Source of the DNA: a virus
DNA: 39,010 nt
Virus record (IMG/VR): IMGVR_UViG_3300027770_000118
Span: 1-39,010 of that record
Direction: 5' to 3' (one strand)
Shown here: positions 16,388 to 24,101 of the stretch, one piece after another
How positions within the stretch are numbered: the stretch's first letter is position 1
Layout of the letters: each line of letters opens with the position of its first letter
Program-made: the position numbers and the translations under genes
Notes under the pieces: generated by a model
Told to the model about the DNA's origin: nothing
Seen by the model: only the letters and a program-made list of their open reading frames with translations
Databases searched by the model: none

Positions 16388-17118
16388 TAGGCGTCAAAGT
16401 TGGCTATCTGCTTCGCGTATACGTTGGTGCCGATGCAGGCAAAGACAAACAAGTCGGCTTTGTTGGCTGCAGTGGTCAATGACGGGACCGGTGGCGATCC
16501 GCCCTGCCAACGAACCGTCTTACCTGTCGAAGTAAAGGTTGCTGTCAGGCCGCCGGCTGAACTCTGCTTCACCTTCACCAGCACGGTCTTGCCGTCGTCG
16601 TTGGCTCCAAAGAGGATGTCAGCGGTGACATTGGCTGTCGGTGTCAGGTTCCAGGTCAGGCTGGTTCCTACGACGACTGATGGCGTGGCCGAACTGCTGG
16701 TCTGCGGGGCTGTCGAGAGCTTGGCCGAGGTGACCGAGTTGTCTTTCACCCGGATGGTGCTGCCACTGGTCTCAATGGTGACCTCGTCGGGCACCAGGGA
16801 GAGCATGGTCTTGGTGTTGGCCACCGTTAGATCAAGTGGCACTGCAGCCGACCCGGTGTTGTTGCCCTTAATCGTGTTGGCCGGCATATTTGCCAGCTTG
16901 ATGTTTGTGACATTACCGTCGGCAATCTTGCCGGTGGTAACCGCCAGATTCTGAATGGCATCAGAATTCACCGAGTTGGTACCGAGAGTCAGCGTGCCGC
17001 CGTCAATGGTGCCCGTGATGTTGACCGTTGGCGTACCAAGGAGGTTGAGTGTCGAGGCCGACAGCGTGGTGGTCGAGCTGATCGTAGTGCCTGGGGTGAC
17101 GTTTACAAAGAGTGGCAT
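16387..17118 (-). CDS. Tail fibre-like or baseplate-decoration protein
   Basis: The protein has 243 residues. It is Thr/Ser/Asn-rich, with repeated fibre-like units such as [31 protein letters not shown] and a [14 protein letters not shown] segment also found in phage fibres. The C-terminal 80 residues are more compact and beta-rich ([32 protein letters not shown]). The start lies after a TAAACCACC leader with no Shine-Dalgarno site. It may be a second, shorter fibre or a protein attached to the tail nozzle encoded next to it. Confidence 0.65.
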   Translation of the reverse strand: MPLFVNVTPGTTISSTTTLSASTLNLLGTPTVNITGTIDGGTLTLGTNSVNSDAIQNLAVTTGKIADGNVTNIKLANMPANTIKGNNTGSAAVPLDLTVANTKTMLSLVPDEVTIETSGSTIRVKDNSVTSAKLSTAPQTSSSATPSVVVGTSLTWNLTPTANVTADILFGANDDGKTVLVKVKQSSAGGLTATFTSTGKTVRWQGGSPPVPSLTTAANKADLFVFACIGTNVYAKQIANFDA

Positions 17119-17124
17119 GGTGGT

Positions 17125-19983
17125 TTAGACGTCGTTCTTGCCGTAGAGTCGGAATGCAATACCGACAACTTTGGCACTGTAGATATCGAGAGATCCTTGA
17201 TCAGTAGTGATCAGTGGCTGCACAGAGGCCGAGTGCTTGCGCAACCGAGCTTTGTGACTGAAGAACTGGTGCAAACCAGCCTTCCATCCGTTGTTACCGC
17301 ACCGGAACTGGGTGGTCACTGAGTAGTCCTCGCGGTACGGATCCAAGAAGTTGTCGGCAGTGTTGTTGGTGTTGTAGGTGCCGCTGCCGTAGGTGTAGTA
17401 GACCGAGCGGTTTTTGGTTTGGTTGGTGGCCACCGTATAGAACTCGTTCACACCATCGAACTGCGCGGTGATGGAGTACTGCGTGTTCCAATTACCAAGC
17501 TCAAATTGGATGTCGGTCCACTGCTTGTGATCGACGTTGTTGTTGTTGGCGATGTTGGCTTGGGAATACGGGTTTTTATCACCGGTGTAGCCGCGGAACT
17601 TCACCTCGGTGCTGATCTGGGTCAACACACCGGTACGGTTAACATCCACAAGTCCGAGCGGGTCGAACTGATGTATCAGGCCACTCTCATCCGCCCAACA
17701 GAGAGTGTCGGTGCCGGCCACGATGACTCGGCACCAGTATTTCGGAACAAGCAATGAGCCCTCCCAGTAGCCTTCCCAGGCTTTATTCAGGAAGTTGTAG
17801 GAGAGCGTGCGCTGGTTAGTACCGTCACCGCCTTCGACCGGGACACTCAGGATGTAGCGGTTGGCAAAGTAAGCGGCGCAGGCGTTGCCCCAATAGGCCT
17901 GGTCAATGTCGTCGACGATGTTCTGGATCTGGTCGGACAAAGGCACTACCACCGACTGACTGATTCCGAACTCGGTCTGGCGTAGGCTGATAATGCCGCG
18001 CTGCGACAGGAAGATGACGTCGGAGCCTGTGCCTGCAATGGATGCCTGCGAGACGCAACCGAACTCCCGGGTAATCTCGGTCAGGCGAGTGGTCGACAGG
18101 TCGCCATAGAGGTTTTCCACTGCCAACACTGAGCGTTCCTTAAACACCAGCAACGTGGTCGTGTTGAACGGGTACAAGGCAACCACCCGGTCATTGCTGC
18201 CGGTGTTCAACTTGAATTCGTTCAAGATCGGGCTGTAGTGCAGCGGGTCCAGCACGTCGGAGACGGCCAGATAGTCGTTGCCGTAGAGAAGCAGCAGTCG
18301 GTTCTGGAAGTAGAGACCTTCGCGTCCTGGGGGCACTGATGAGCCCGAGGCACTTGAGCGCTTAATGCTGCCGGTGATGTTTGACGTAGTGACGTCTACT
18401 AGCGTCGAAGGCATTGCCACTGTGGCTGCAGGGGTCGTTGAATAGAGGCCTGCATTGACAATGGTGACTGCACTGACTTTGCCGTCGGCAATCGTGGTGG
18501 TCAGGCTTGCAGCGACACTGGATGTGCCGGTGACGGTGATGATCGGGGCTGAGAGGTAGCTAGAGCCCTGGTTGAGGATTGTGACCGCGCTGATCGTGAT
18601 GTTGGGCGATGTGCCGGTGGTCGTGAGTTGAATGACTGCCTGACTGGCGTCGTTGAGCGAGTCGGTCTCCTCGGTGGTGCCCGAGAACAATCGCAGCGTG
18701 TTGTTATCAACGGGGTAGGCGTAGTAGATCTTGTTGGTGACGTTGGCACCGCCATTGGTGACGCTAGACAACGTGACCTGGTCGCCCGGGATGAAGTTGT
18801 GGTTGAAGACCGAGATCGTGTCTGCAACGGGCTCCGAGCTGTTGATCGACAGCGTTGATGGGATGCGGTCAAAGCCGGCATCAAGTGCAGACGGGTTGGT
18901 GGCCGTGCTCTGCATCATTATCGGCATCCCGTCGTTCAAGTTGTTTACAATGTCCTGAGCCAGGTCGTAGCCAGTCGTGTTGCTGGCCAGCTCGATGTAG
19001 TAGCGGGCATTGGTTTCTGGCGACAGTGCGAGCGCGTTGGTGCCGGACTGCGCGTCCACTAGGGTCAAGTGCAGCGAGATCTCGGTGTTGACCACGTTGA
19101 CGTAGAACTGGAAGGCCTGCCCAGCGCTTGGGCTTCCAGTCCACAGTGGCAGTGCAGTACCAATCTGACCGAGATTCACAATATCGCCCGTAGCTAGGTC
19201 GGGCAACACGTTGAGATTGATCCGAGTCGAGTCCTCGTTGGATAGGATGGAGCTGTTCTCGCATAGGATCTGGAAGTCATCCTCAAGCAGGATTGAATCG
19301 TAGATGCCAGAGGTTGAATCAAAGTAATAGCGGGCGTTGCCCGGGCGTAGCATAACCACGCCATTGGTGGCCTGGATGAGGCGCACAGGCAGGTAGATGT
19401 CGTGCCCGTTCATGGGCACCTCTACAGGCGATTGATTGGGTCGAATACACCAGACTTTACCCTGGCCGCCATCGGATGAGCGTTCCTCGTTGACTGCTAC
19501 CAGAAGAGCGTTTGCCCCGGTGTCTGGGTCGCGGTATTGCAAGACGCCAAGGATATCTTCAAAGGGAGCGGTCGAGTTGTAGAACTGCACCGTCTTGTTG
19601 GCGGGCGACGGTGAGAAGCTGAAGGTCGCAGTGCTGAAGGCCGCGTTCGCGTTGTCGTCGAGCGTACAGATCGTGCCGTTTGAGAAGATCTGTAGGTTGG
19701 CATCGACATCGCAGACCACCTGCGAGTTGACCGGGATCTGAGTGCCTGAAACGGGTACACCGACTGATGAGCCAGAGGTGAGCGTGACAATGCGTGATCC
19801 GCTCGACCAGCGGCCGCCCCACTTGGGCTGCACAATGCCCCAGCGGTTCTTGATGACCTGATCCTCGAAGCGTCGGTTGACGGCGTTGGAAACGTAGGAG
19901 GGCGGGATCAGCGCAGGGTCAATGCGCGATGCCACTCCAATGAATCCATCATCCATTCCGCCAATTTGAGGAAGGTCAGGCAT
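17125..19983 (-). CDS. Tail nozzle / stabilisation protein
   Basis: The protein has 952 residues. The N-terminus (GGMDDGFIGVASRIDPALIP, then VSNAVNRRFEDQVIKNRWGI) resembles the start of podovirus tail tubular B or stabilisation proteins, where a hexamer forms the lower tail tube. A small beta domain (about 380-530) with paired repeats is inserted. It is followed by beta-propeller-like stretches: LLLYGNDYLAVSDVLDPLHY, VVALYPFNTTTLLVFKERSV, DVIFLSQRGIISLRQ and an AWEGYWEG turn. It follows the adaptor gene, as in other short-tailed phages. The family call rests on pattern and gene order. Confidence 0.75.
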   Translation of the reverse strand: MPDLPQIGGMDDGFIGVASRIDPALIPPSYVSNAVNRRFEDQVIKNRWGIVQPKWGGRWSSGSRIVTLTSGSSVGVPVSGTQIPVNSQVVCDVDANLQIFSNGTICTLDDNANAAFSTATFSFSPSPANKTVQFYNSTAPFEDILGVLQYRDPDTGANALLVAVNEERSSDGGQGKVWCIRPNQSPVEVPMNGHDIYLPVRLIQATNGVVMLRPGNARYYFDSTSGIYDSILLEDDFQILCENSSILSNEDSTRINLNVLPDLATGDIVNLGQIGTALPLWTGSPSAGQAFQFYVNVVNTEISLHLTLVDAQSGTNALALSPETNARYYIELASNTTGYDLAQDIVNNLNDGMPIMMQSTATNPSALDAGFDRIPSTLSINSSEPVADTISVFNHNFIPGDQVTLSSVTNGGANVTNKIYYAYPVDNNTLRLFSGTTEETDSLNDASQAVIQLTTTGTSPNITISAVTILNQGSSYLSAPIITVTGTSSVAASLTTTIADGKVSAVTIVNAGLYSTTPAATVAMPSTLVDVTTSNITGSIKRSSASGSSVPPGREGLYFQNRLLLLYGNDYLAVSDVLDPLHYSPILNEFKLNTGSNDRVVALYPFNTTTLLVFKERSVLAVENLYGDLSTTRLTEITREFGCVSQASIAGTGSDVIFLSQRGIISLRQTEFGISQSVVVPLSDQIQNIVDDIDQAYWGNACAAYFANRYILSVPVEGGDGTNQRTLSYNFLNKAWEGYWEGSLLVPKYWCRVIVAGTDTLCWADESGLIHQFDPLGLVDVNRTGVLTQISTEVKFRGYTGDKNPYSQANIANNNNVDHKQWTDIQFELGNWNTQYSITAQFDGVNEFYTVATNQTKNRSVYYTYGSGTYNTNNTADNFLDPYREDYSVTTQFRCGNNGWKAGLHQFFSHKARLRKHSASVQPLITTDQGSLDIYSAKVVGIAFRLYGKNDV

Positions 19984-19984
19984 A

Positions 19985-20914
19985 TCACCGATTGGGCACG
20001 ATTATCTGACGCACATACTTCTCTTGGAGGGCCACCTTGTCGATCTCCTTGGTGAGCTCAATCTCGGCTAACTCAAGAAACTGGTTGCCCAAGTCAATCT
20101 TGCCGTCGACCCGAAGCATCTGGCCGGCAGCTTTGAGTGAGCAGATCTCGCAAAAACGATACGGGAAAGCATAGGCACTAGCCTCGGCAGCATTGGCTAG
20201 TAGCGGAGGAGTCTTGCGAAACTCCAGCCAGACGTAGGGCAGTTCGTTTCCAACGAGGATGCCGTTGTCGGTGAACGTGTAGGTAGCCTCCTGTTGACGC
20301 CAGGTTATCCGGGGGTCAGCAGGCCAAACACTGAATGTCTCGCCAATAGGGACGGCTCGGGTAGTGCCATCTGGGTTGGTGGTCTGCGAGATGTTGCGCA
20401 GGAACTTGTTCAGGATGCCCCAGTAGGCCGTGTTTGTAGGAGCGGTGGCGACCGGGGGAACCGCGGTGGCTTGATAGTGCTCCTGCGTCACTGGATACAG
20501 CACAATCTGGCCTAGCGTGTATGCCGTTGTGCTGTCCCAATCGCCGTCGTTATTGCCGTAGCTGGGCAGCGCCTCAGACCAATAGATTGAATTGATTGGG
20601 CCGCCCGGGCCGTTGCTGGTCGGGGTCTGGCCAATGCCGGGGTTGATGTTGACCCACTGATAATACTTTTCCTCGACCTTGTAATAGACCACGTCGCCAG
20701 CGTTGTAGGTCGTCTGGTAGGAGTAGGTGGGCGCAAAGTACTCATCCTGATAGACCGTCTGCTCGGGCCAATCGAAGCACTCCCAGGCGCTCCGTAATGA
20801 CATGGAGATGAACGTGCGGAAGAAGTTGGACTCTTCGGTCGTTAGCGTTGAGAAAACGCGCCCAGTGAGCTCACAGGCACGTTGCAACACATAGTCGTAG
20901 GTGACGGTTCTCAT
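19985..20914 (-). CDS. Head-tail adaptor / tail tube A-like protein
   Basis: The protein has 309 residues from ATG 20914, overlapping the upstream stop (ATGA). A TTG six bases earlier is less likely. Helices at both ends (YDYVLQRACELTGRVFSTLTTEESNFFRTFIS and FLELAEIELTKEIDKVALQEKYV) enclose a beta-rich insert. The insert has two similar units, TYNAGDVVYYKVEEKYYQWV and AYTLGQIVLYPVTQEHYQAT, each a strand pair seen in carbohydrate-binding-like modules. The helical frame fits the tail tubular A adaptor below the portal, and the next gene is the nozzle. The inserted duplicated unit is unusual. Confidence 0.65.
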   Translation of the reverse strand: MRTVTYDYVLQRACELTGRVFSTLTTEESNFFRTFISMSLRSAWECFDWPEQTVYQDEYFAPTYSYQTTYNAGDVVYYKVEEKYYQWVNINPGIGQTPTSNGPGGPINSIYWSEALPSYGNNDGDWDSTTAYTLGQIVLYPVTQEHYQATAVPPVATAPTNTAYWGILNKFLRNISQTTNPDGTTRAVPIGETFSVWPADPRITWRQQEATYTFTDNGILVGNELPYVWLEFRKTPPLLANAAEASAYAFPYRFCEICSLKAAGQMLRVDGKIDLGNQFLELAEIELTKEIDKVALQEKYVRQIIVPNR

Positions 20915-21159
20915 TTCCAAGCCTTACAGGACCAATATTTAGCGGAGAGTTTAGTGCCGGGGTTGTCGCAGCCATGGCGGGCTTTGAAGTTAGCTTTACG
21001 CTCCGGGATGTGCTTCTTGATGGTCATGTCCGGGTCGCCGAAACGCACCAGGGCAACCTTGCCGTTCTCCTTAGCGAGCACCGCGGACTTCTTGCTTTCG
21101 CCAGGGGTGGCCTTGGGCTTGTTATAGCCTGCGAACTTGTTTCCCTTGTAGTTGATCAT
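20911..21159 (-). CDS. Small conserved basic phage protein
   Basis: The protein has 82 residues from ATG 21159, overlapping the lipoprotein stop (ATGA). Its pattern is KFAGYNKPKATPGESKKS, then VALVRFGDPDM, FKARHG and KLSAKYWSCKAW. From memory, a protein of this layout (RFG, RRKSFKARH and SAxYWxxKxxW) occurs in many marine and freshwater phages and has no known function. It is very basic. In this genome it lies between lysis-type genes and the head-tail adaptor. A nucleic-acid-binding or virion role is possible. Confidence 0.65.
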   Translation of the reverse strand: MINYKGNKFAGYNKPKATPGESKKSAVLAKENGKVALVRFGDPDMTIKKHIPERKANFKARHGCDNPGTKLSAKYWSCKAWK

Positions 21160-21389
21160 TGGCTCTTCGGTAAAACATACCAACCTGCCGGCAGAGTGAC
21201 GGTGGATGGCCCCACCAGCTTCTTATCAGAATCGAATCCGTAGACGCTGGCCGTTGTAGGCTTGGCCAGCATCACCGGATCACCGGAAGGGACCAGGACC
21301 ACCTTCGTCTGCTGGCAACCCAGGCAGATCGGCAACACGGCCAGCCAGATCATTCTTGAGATCATCAGGTGCTTGGCCATGTTGCACAT
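21156..21389 (-). CDS. Small lipoprotein, candidate outer-membrane spanin
   Basis: The protein has up to 77 residues. A basic start (MAKHLMISR) is followed by a hydrophobic stretch (MIWLAVLPICLGC) and a Cys that could be lipidated. The box reads C-L-G-C, so position -3 is unusual. The remaining 50 residues are beta-prone with Pro and Val, ending in TVTLPAGWYVLPKSQ. Small lipoproteins next to holins are often outer-membrane spanins. No partner i-spanin with a membrane anchor and coiled coil is evident, so the function is uncertain. Starts at 21389, 21380 and 21365 are possible. The first 110 bases overlap another gene in a different frame. Confidence 0.55.
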   Translation of the reverse strand: MCNMAKHLMISRMIWLAVLPICLGCQQTKVVLVPSGDPVMLAKPTTASVYGFDSDKKLVGPSTVTLPAGWYVLPKSQ

Positions 21390-21453
21390 TGGTGGGTGGT
21401 GTTTCTCGGAACCAGTCGAGCAGAGCCTTGAGGATCTGATAGATCCAGTTCAC
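21280..21453 (-). CDS. Short amphipathic protein overlapping the lipoprotein gene
   Basis: The protein has 57 residues. GTG 21453 overlaps the holin-like gene stop (GTGA). The N-terminus, MNWIYQILKALLDWFRE, is an amphipathic helix. The rest is charged and Pro/Gly-rich (QAPDDLKNDLAGRVADLPG). It is not a membrane-spanning protein. The coupled start and its location between a holin-like gene and a lipoprotein gene argue that it is translated. Its 3' 110 bases double as the 5' end of the lipoprotein gene in another frame. Function unknown; a peripheral membrane or lysis-accessory role is a guess. Confidence 0.5.
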   Translation of the reverse strand: MNWIYQILKALLDWFRETPPTNVQHGQAPDDLKNDLAGRVADLPGLPADEGGPGPFR

Positions 21454-21641
21454 GGCTTAGTTACTTCGGCTTCCTTGGCATCCTTGGCCCAAATCAAACC
21501 AATGCCAGCGGTGACCGCGGCGATGGTGGTAGTCAGGTCGAGGTTGGTTGTCGGGTCGTTATCGAAGACAGCCTTCAAGGCTCCTCCAATTGCGACGAGG
21601 ATAGCACCAACACCGGCGAGAGTTGTTTTCGTGTTTTTCAT
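21450..21641 (-). CDS. Small holin-like membrane protein
   Basis: The protein has 63 residues. There are two hydrophobic helices, about residues 8-26 (LAGVGAILVAIGGALKAVF) and 38-53 (TTIAAVTAGIGLIWA), joined by an acidic turn (DNDPTTNLD). A Lys/Glu-rich tail ends the protein. This two-helix hairpin matches small phage holins that form lesions in the inner membrane to release the endolysin. Its start overlaps the stop of another small membrane protein (ATGA). The lysozyme gene is 20 kb downstream, so the lysis functions are not strictly clustered. Holin activity is inferred. Confidence 0.65.
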   Translation of the reverse strand: MKNTKTTLAGVGAILVAIGGALKAVFDNDPTTNLDLTTTIAAVTAGIGLIWAKDAKEAEVTKP

Positions 21642-21808
21642 TTTGATCTAAATAATCGAAACGCTGCGTAACAGGCGCAAAGTAAGCCTATCAGCGCGGT
21701 GATAAGGCGAACCCAGTCGGTCAGTACCGGAAGAAACGAAACAGCGGTAGCACCTGCCGCTGCTGCTAGGCTGAGTCCAGGGCTGGTGCTGCTGTTCGTT
21801 GGTTCCAT
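21638..21808 (-). CDS. Small membrane protein, possible holin or antiholin
   Basis: The protein has 56 residues, with ATG 21808 sharing one base with the upstream TAA (TAATG). After a short polar start there are two hydrophobic segments, about 12-28 (LSLAAAAGATAVSFLPV) and 34-50 (RLITALIGLLCACYAAF), ending in a basic tail (RLFRSK). It lies directly upstream of the holin-like gene and overlaps it by four bases. Pairs of small membrane proteins often serve as holin and antiholin, which is the simplest guess here. An overlapping reading frame in another phase (21648-21899) lacks such features and is rejected. Confidence 0.6.
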   Translation of the reverse strand: MEPTNSSTSPGLSLAAAAGATAVSFLPVLTDWVRLITALIGLLCACYAAFRLFRSK

Positions 21809-21957
21809 TACTCGGATTTAGGCTGTGCGGCGTTGAGGATGATGTCTGCCAGAGGAACGCCAACCTTAGCGTTCTGATAGCCACCGGCCTTGATGGCAAT
21901 GTCGATGAGTTGGAGGAGGCTATTGGTCTGCTCCTGGGTGAGTTCGATCTTGATCAT
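21808..21957 (-). CDS. Small conserved phage protein
   Basis: The protein has 49 residues: a strand (MIKIELTQEQ), a helix (TNSLLQLIDIAIKAGG) and a second helix (LADIILNAAQP). This TxEQxxxxxxxxDIAxKAGG layout is common among tiny phage proteins of unknown role. ATG 21957 overlaps the upstream stop (ATGA), and its own stop overlaps the next start. Confidence 0.65.
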   Translation of the reverse strand: MIKIELTQEQTNSLLQLIDIAIKAGGYQNAKVGVPLADIILNAAQPKSE

Positions 21958-22307
21958 AGGGCGGAAGGATCGGCAACCACAACCGGAGGCGGCACCGGCA
22001 CCCACGGCAACGGAGGAGCGATGATCGGAGGATTGATCTGGTCGTTGATCTGCTGCGTCACGTTCGCTTCGATGGCGGTCTTATCGACTCCATTGGCGTA
22101 GCACCAACCAAGCACCTGCGCTTCGGTCAGATCCTCGTATGGCGTGAACTCACCAGTCGGCGGTTGGAACGAGCAGGAGCCGTAGCAAGTGCCGCTGTAG
22201 GTTTCGTCAGTGCCGTTGCAACGCCAGTCGGCGGTGATTACGACATCGGTGAGTGAGCCTTCGGTGGGCTTAACGAGAAGGCGTTCGATGATCCAGAGGA
22301 TGGTCAT
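21954..22307 (-). CDS. Conserved phage protein, probably tail-associated
   Basis: The protein has 117 residues. The N-terminus is beta-rich, with IIERLLVKPTEGSLTDVVITADWR and a strand pair around YSGTCYGSCSF. Next come FTPYEDLTEAQVLGWCYANGVDKTAIEANVTQQIND and a Pro-rich end (PPIIAPPLPWVPVPPP). This order, ending in a Pro-Leu-Pro-Trp motif, is typical of a small protein encoded next to tail fibres in many podoviruses and cyanophages. The function is unknown. The Pro-rich tail here is longer than I would expect. It directly follows the S74 fibre gene. Confidence 0.65.
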   Translation of the reverse strand: MTILWIIERLLVKPTEGSLTDVVITADWRCNGTDETYSGTCYGSCSFQPPTGEFTPYEDLTEAQVLGWCYANGVDKTAIEANVTQQINDQINPPIIAPPLPWVPVPPPVVVADPSAL

Positions 22308-22311
22308 ATCA

Positions 22312-23169
22312 TTAGGCGTTCTTCAGAGCGTTGACTTCAGCGGTGAGTTCTTGGATGGCTGCAACCAAGATTGGAACGACTCGGGACATATCAATGCCCT
22401 GCGACTTAATCGAACCGTCTGCGTTCACGGCGTCTTTTTCTCCAGTCACAGCAGCAGGAACCACTTCGGCAAGTTCGTGGGCCAAGAAACCTTCTCCAGT
22501 TGAACCGTCAGATTTCCAACTGTAAACGGACGGCTTGAGGGCATTGACCCGAGCCAGACCGCCGTTGAGCGGTTTTACGGATTCCTTCAAACGATAGTCG
22601 GATGAAGTGTTATAAGCAGTGGCAGTAGAAGAAACAGTTATGTTTCCAACGAGAGTCGGGGTGCTTCCCCAGTTGAAACGAGCGACGTAATCAGAGGAAC
22701 CAGAGTTGTTTGAAAATGTGATCTGACCAAGATTTCCAGCAACATTGCTGAGCTTTAATCCGCCAGCATTTCCAGAAGTGGTCGTCGTCCCCACCAGCAA
22801 ATTTCCGGATGAGTCCACACGATAACGCTCAGTGCCTCCCGTAGTGACAGCAAACGTGTCTGCCGCTGGATAGTAGATTCCAGTGTTAGTGTCTCCAGTC
22901 GTTGTCAGAGCGGGAAGCAGTGCAGTGCCAGCAGCAAACGTCGAAACACCCGTCACACCCAGCGTCGTCCCCACCGTAGCCGCGCCGGTGACGGTGGCGG
23001 AGGCGAGGGTGGCGGTGCCGCCGGCCCCGAGGATCTGGTTGCTGGTAATCTTCTTCGTGGTGCCCGATGCAGCCATCGAAGTATCGGAGACATCCACAAT
23101 CGGCAGAACGTCTGCCGCGGGATCGACGGTGGTGATGGCCGCCAAGGCCGTAATTTTCGTGTCTGCCAT
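22312..23169 (-). CDS. Tail fibre or spike with C-terminal S74 chaperone
   Basis: The protein has 285 residues. The first 45 (KITALAAITTVDPAADVLPIVD) form a typical fibre attachment start. A repeat-rich beta region follows, with VTGAATVGTTLGVTGVSTF and GNLLVGTTTTSGNAGGLKLSN. The last 96 residues (190-285) are an intramolecular chaperone of the peptidase S74 family: SDYRLKESVKPL with the Ser and Lys near the self-cleavage site, GFLAHELAEVVP, and GIDMSRVVPILVAAIQEL. Such a domain folds the trimer and then cuts itself off. The mature fibre would be about 189 residues. The call is strong. Confidence 0.85.
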   Translation of the reverse strand: MADTKITALAAITTVDPAADVLPIVDVSDTSMAASGTTKKITSNQILGAGGTATLASATVTGAATVGTTLGVTGVSTFAAGTALLPALTTTGDTNTGIYYPAADTFAVTTGGTERYRVDSSGNLLVGTTTTSGNAGGLKLSNVAGNLGQITFSNNSGSSDYVARFNWGSTPTLVGNITVSSTATAYNTSSDYRLKESVKPLNGGLARVNALKPSVYSWKSDGSTGEGFLAHELAEVVPAAVTGEKDAVNADGSIKSQGIDMSRVVPILVAAIQELTAEVNALKNA

Positions 23170-23175
23170 AAATGT

Positions 23176-23415
23176 TTAGTTTGCTTGGATGATGAGTTTG
23201 CCTGTGTCCTCTTGGAGCAGGAAGTCCCCGTTCTCCAAGTCTAAAGAGTCGAAAGTGCCGAAAGTGATGACGATCTTGGACGTGCCGTCCTCGAGGAATA
23301 CGAAGAAGTCGTCCTCCTGCAGCAGGTCGCGCCGGATAATAGGCAGGTCGGCGCCGCCGCCAGCCCCACCGAGGGCTTGCTGCACGCCGAGTCCTAGTCC
23401 TAGGCCGAGACGCAT
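23176..23415 (-). CDS. Small virion-module protein, function unknown
   Basis: The protein has 79 residues. A Gly/Leu-rich start (LGLGLGLGVQQALGGAGGG) looks flexible. The rest alternates acidic turns and strands (DDFFVFLEDGTSKIVITFGTFDSLDLENGDFLLQEDTGKLII), with the segment LLQED occurring twice at an interval of about 35 residues. This may be a duplicated beta unit. It lies between the small head gene and the S74 fibre. Confidence 0.55.
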   Translation of the reverse strand: MRLGLGLGLGVQQALGGAGGGADLPIIRRDLLQEDDFFVFLEDGTSKIVITFGTFDSLDLENGDFLLQEDTGKLIIQAN

Positions 23416-23416
23416 T

Positions 23417-23671
23417 TTAGACCCACTTGCGGTTGTAGGCGATGATCGCCCCGGAGGATACAGCCACCGAGGTGAAGACGCCCGAGATCGAGTCTCCGGC
23501 CTGAATGGTCACGCCGGATGGGAAGTTGGTGATGTTGGATGTGATGGCTCCGAGGATGGTCGTGGCGACGGCATGGATCTCCATGTAGTTGCCGGTCACA
23601 GTGCCCGCGGAGGCGTCGATGTACCGGCCACCGTATTCGCCGGCCAGTTGGCGATTAGATCCGACATTCAT
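23417..23671 (-). CDS. Small head or neck protein, function unknown
   Basis: The protein has 84 residues and is beta-rich. The start is ATG 23671, overlapping the upstream stop (ATGA). Pattern: RYIDASAGTVTGNYMEIHAVATTILGAIT, then FPSGVTIQAGDSISGVFTSVAVSSGAIIAYNR. The core reads like a small beta barrel with an asymmetric turn (QAGDSISG) as in decoration or joining proteins. The location between the capsid gene and tail fibres supports a particle role, but no family is confirmed. Confidence 0.55.
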   Translation of the reverse strand: MNVGSNRQLAGEYGGRYIDASAGTVTGNYMEIHAVATTILGAITSNITNFPSGVTIQAGDSISGVFTSVAVSSGAIIAYNRKWV

Positions 23672-24051
23672 AGAGTGAACTTCTGACTACTGCGTTTTGT
23701 GCCACCGCTCCATCCAACCTGCAAGCGTGTAGCCCCGCAGCGCACTCGCACCTCGGGGTTATCCCGCTCAACCTCGTTCAAAAATTGGGAATCCTTCCAA
23801 CAGTCGTAGCCAAGTTTGGCTCCCCAGGCATGGTAGAGAGTGGGGTCGATGCGCATACGGAGGCGGCCGATGCCGTCAATGCTGCGACGGTCAACCTGCG
23901 AGTCCTTGGCGATGCGTTGCTGATGGATGCCGGCCTTCACCCACTCCTTAGAGATCCCGGATTGGAACTCTTTGATGACGGCGCGGCGCAGTTCGCCAGG
24001 TAGGTCGTCGAGAGCGTTGGCGATGACGGACGTTACGGAATTGTGAGCCAT
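23668..24051 (-). CDS. Hypothetical protein of the head module
   Basis: The protein has 127 residues. An N-terminal helix (VIANALDDLPGELRRAVIKEF) is followed by a basic region (RLRMRIDPTLYHAWGAKLGYDCWKDSQFLNEV) and a beta end (VRVRCGATRLQVGW). The HAWG and YDCW motifs appear distinctive, and similar proteins occur near capsid genes of podoviruses. It is the first gene after the capsid terminator. It starts at ATG 24051. Confidence 0.6.
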   Translation of the reverse strand: MAHNSVTSVIANALDDLPGELRRAVIKEFQSGISKEWVKAGIHQQRIAKDSQVDRRSIDGIGRLRMRIDPTLYHAWGAKLGYDCWKDSQFLNEVERDNPEVRVRCGATRLQVGWSGGTKRSSQKFTL

Positions 24052-24089
24052 GAGAAAGGAAAGAGGGGGAGGCCCCGAAAGGCCTCCCC
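24052..24089 (-). terminator. Strong hairpin terminator after the capsid gene
   Basis: On the minus strand a perfect 9-bp GC-rich stem (GGGGAGGCC/GGCCTCCCC, 24089-24081 and 24074-24066) has a 6-base loop, TTTCGG. It is followed by a pyrimidine-rich tract (CTCTTTCCTTTCTC, 24065-24052). It begins 12 bases after the capsid stop. A terminator here would let the capsid be made in excess over downstream tail genes, as is known in other phages. The U-tract is interrupted by C, so read-through is likely. Confidence 0.75.
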
Positions 24090-24101
24090 ATTGAGATTAG
24101 A

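Noticed and set aside
21648-21899. Minus-strand frame of 83 codons in the lysis cluster
   Set aside because: It crosses two better genes (21638-21808 and 21808-21957) that have coupled starts and clear membrane or conserved patterns.
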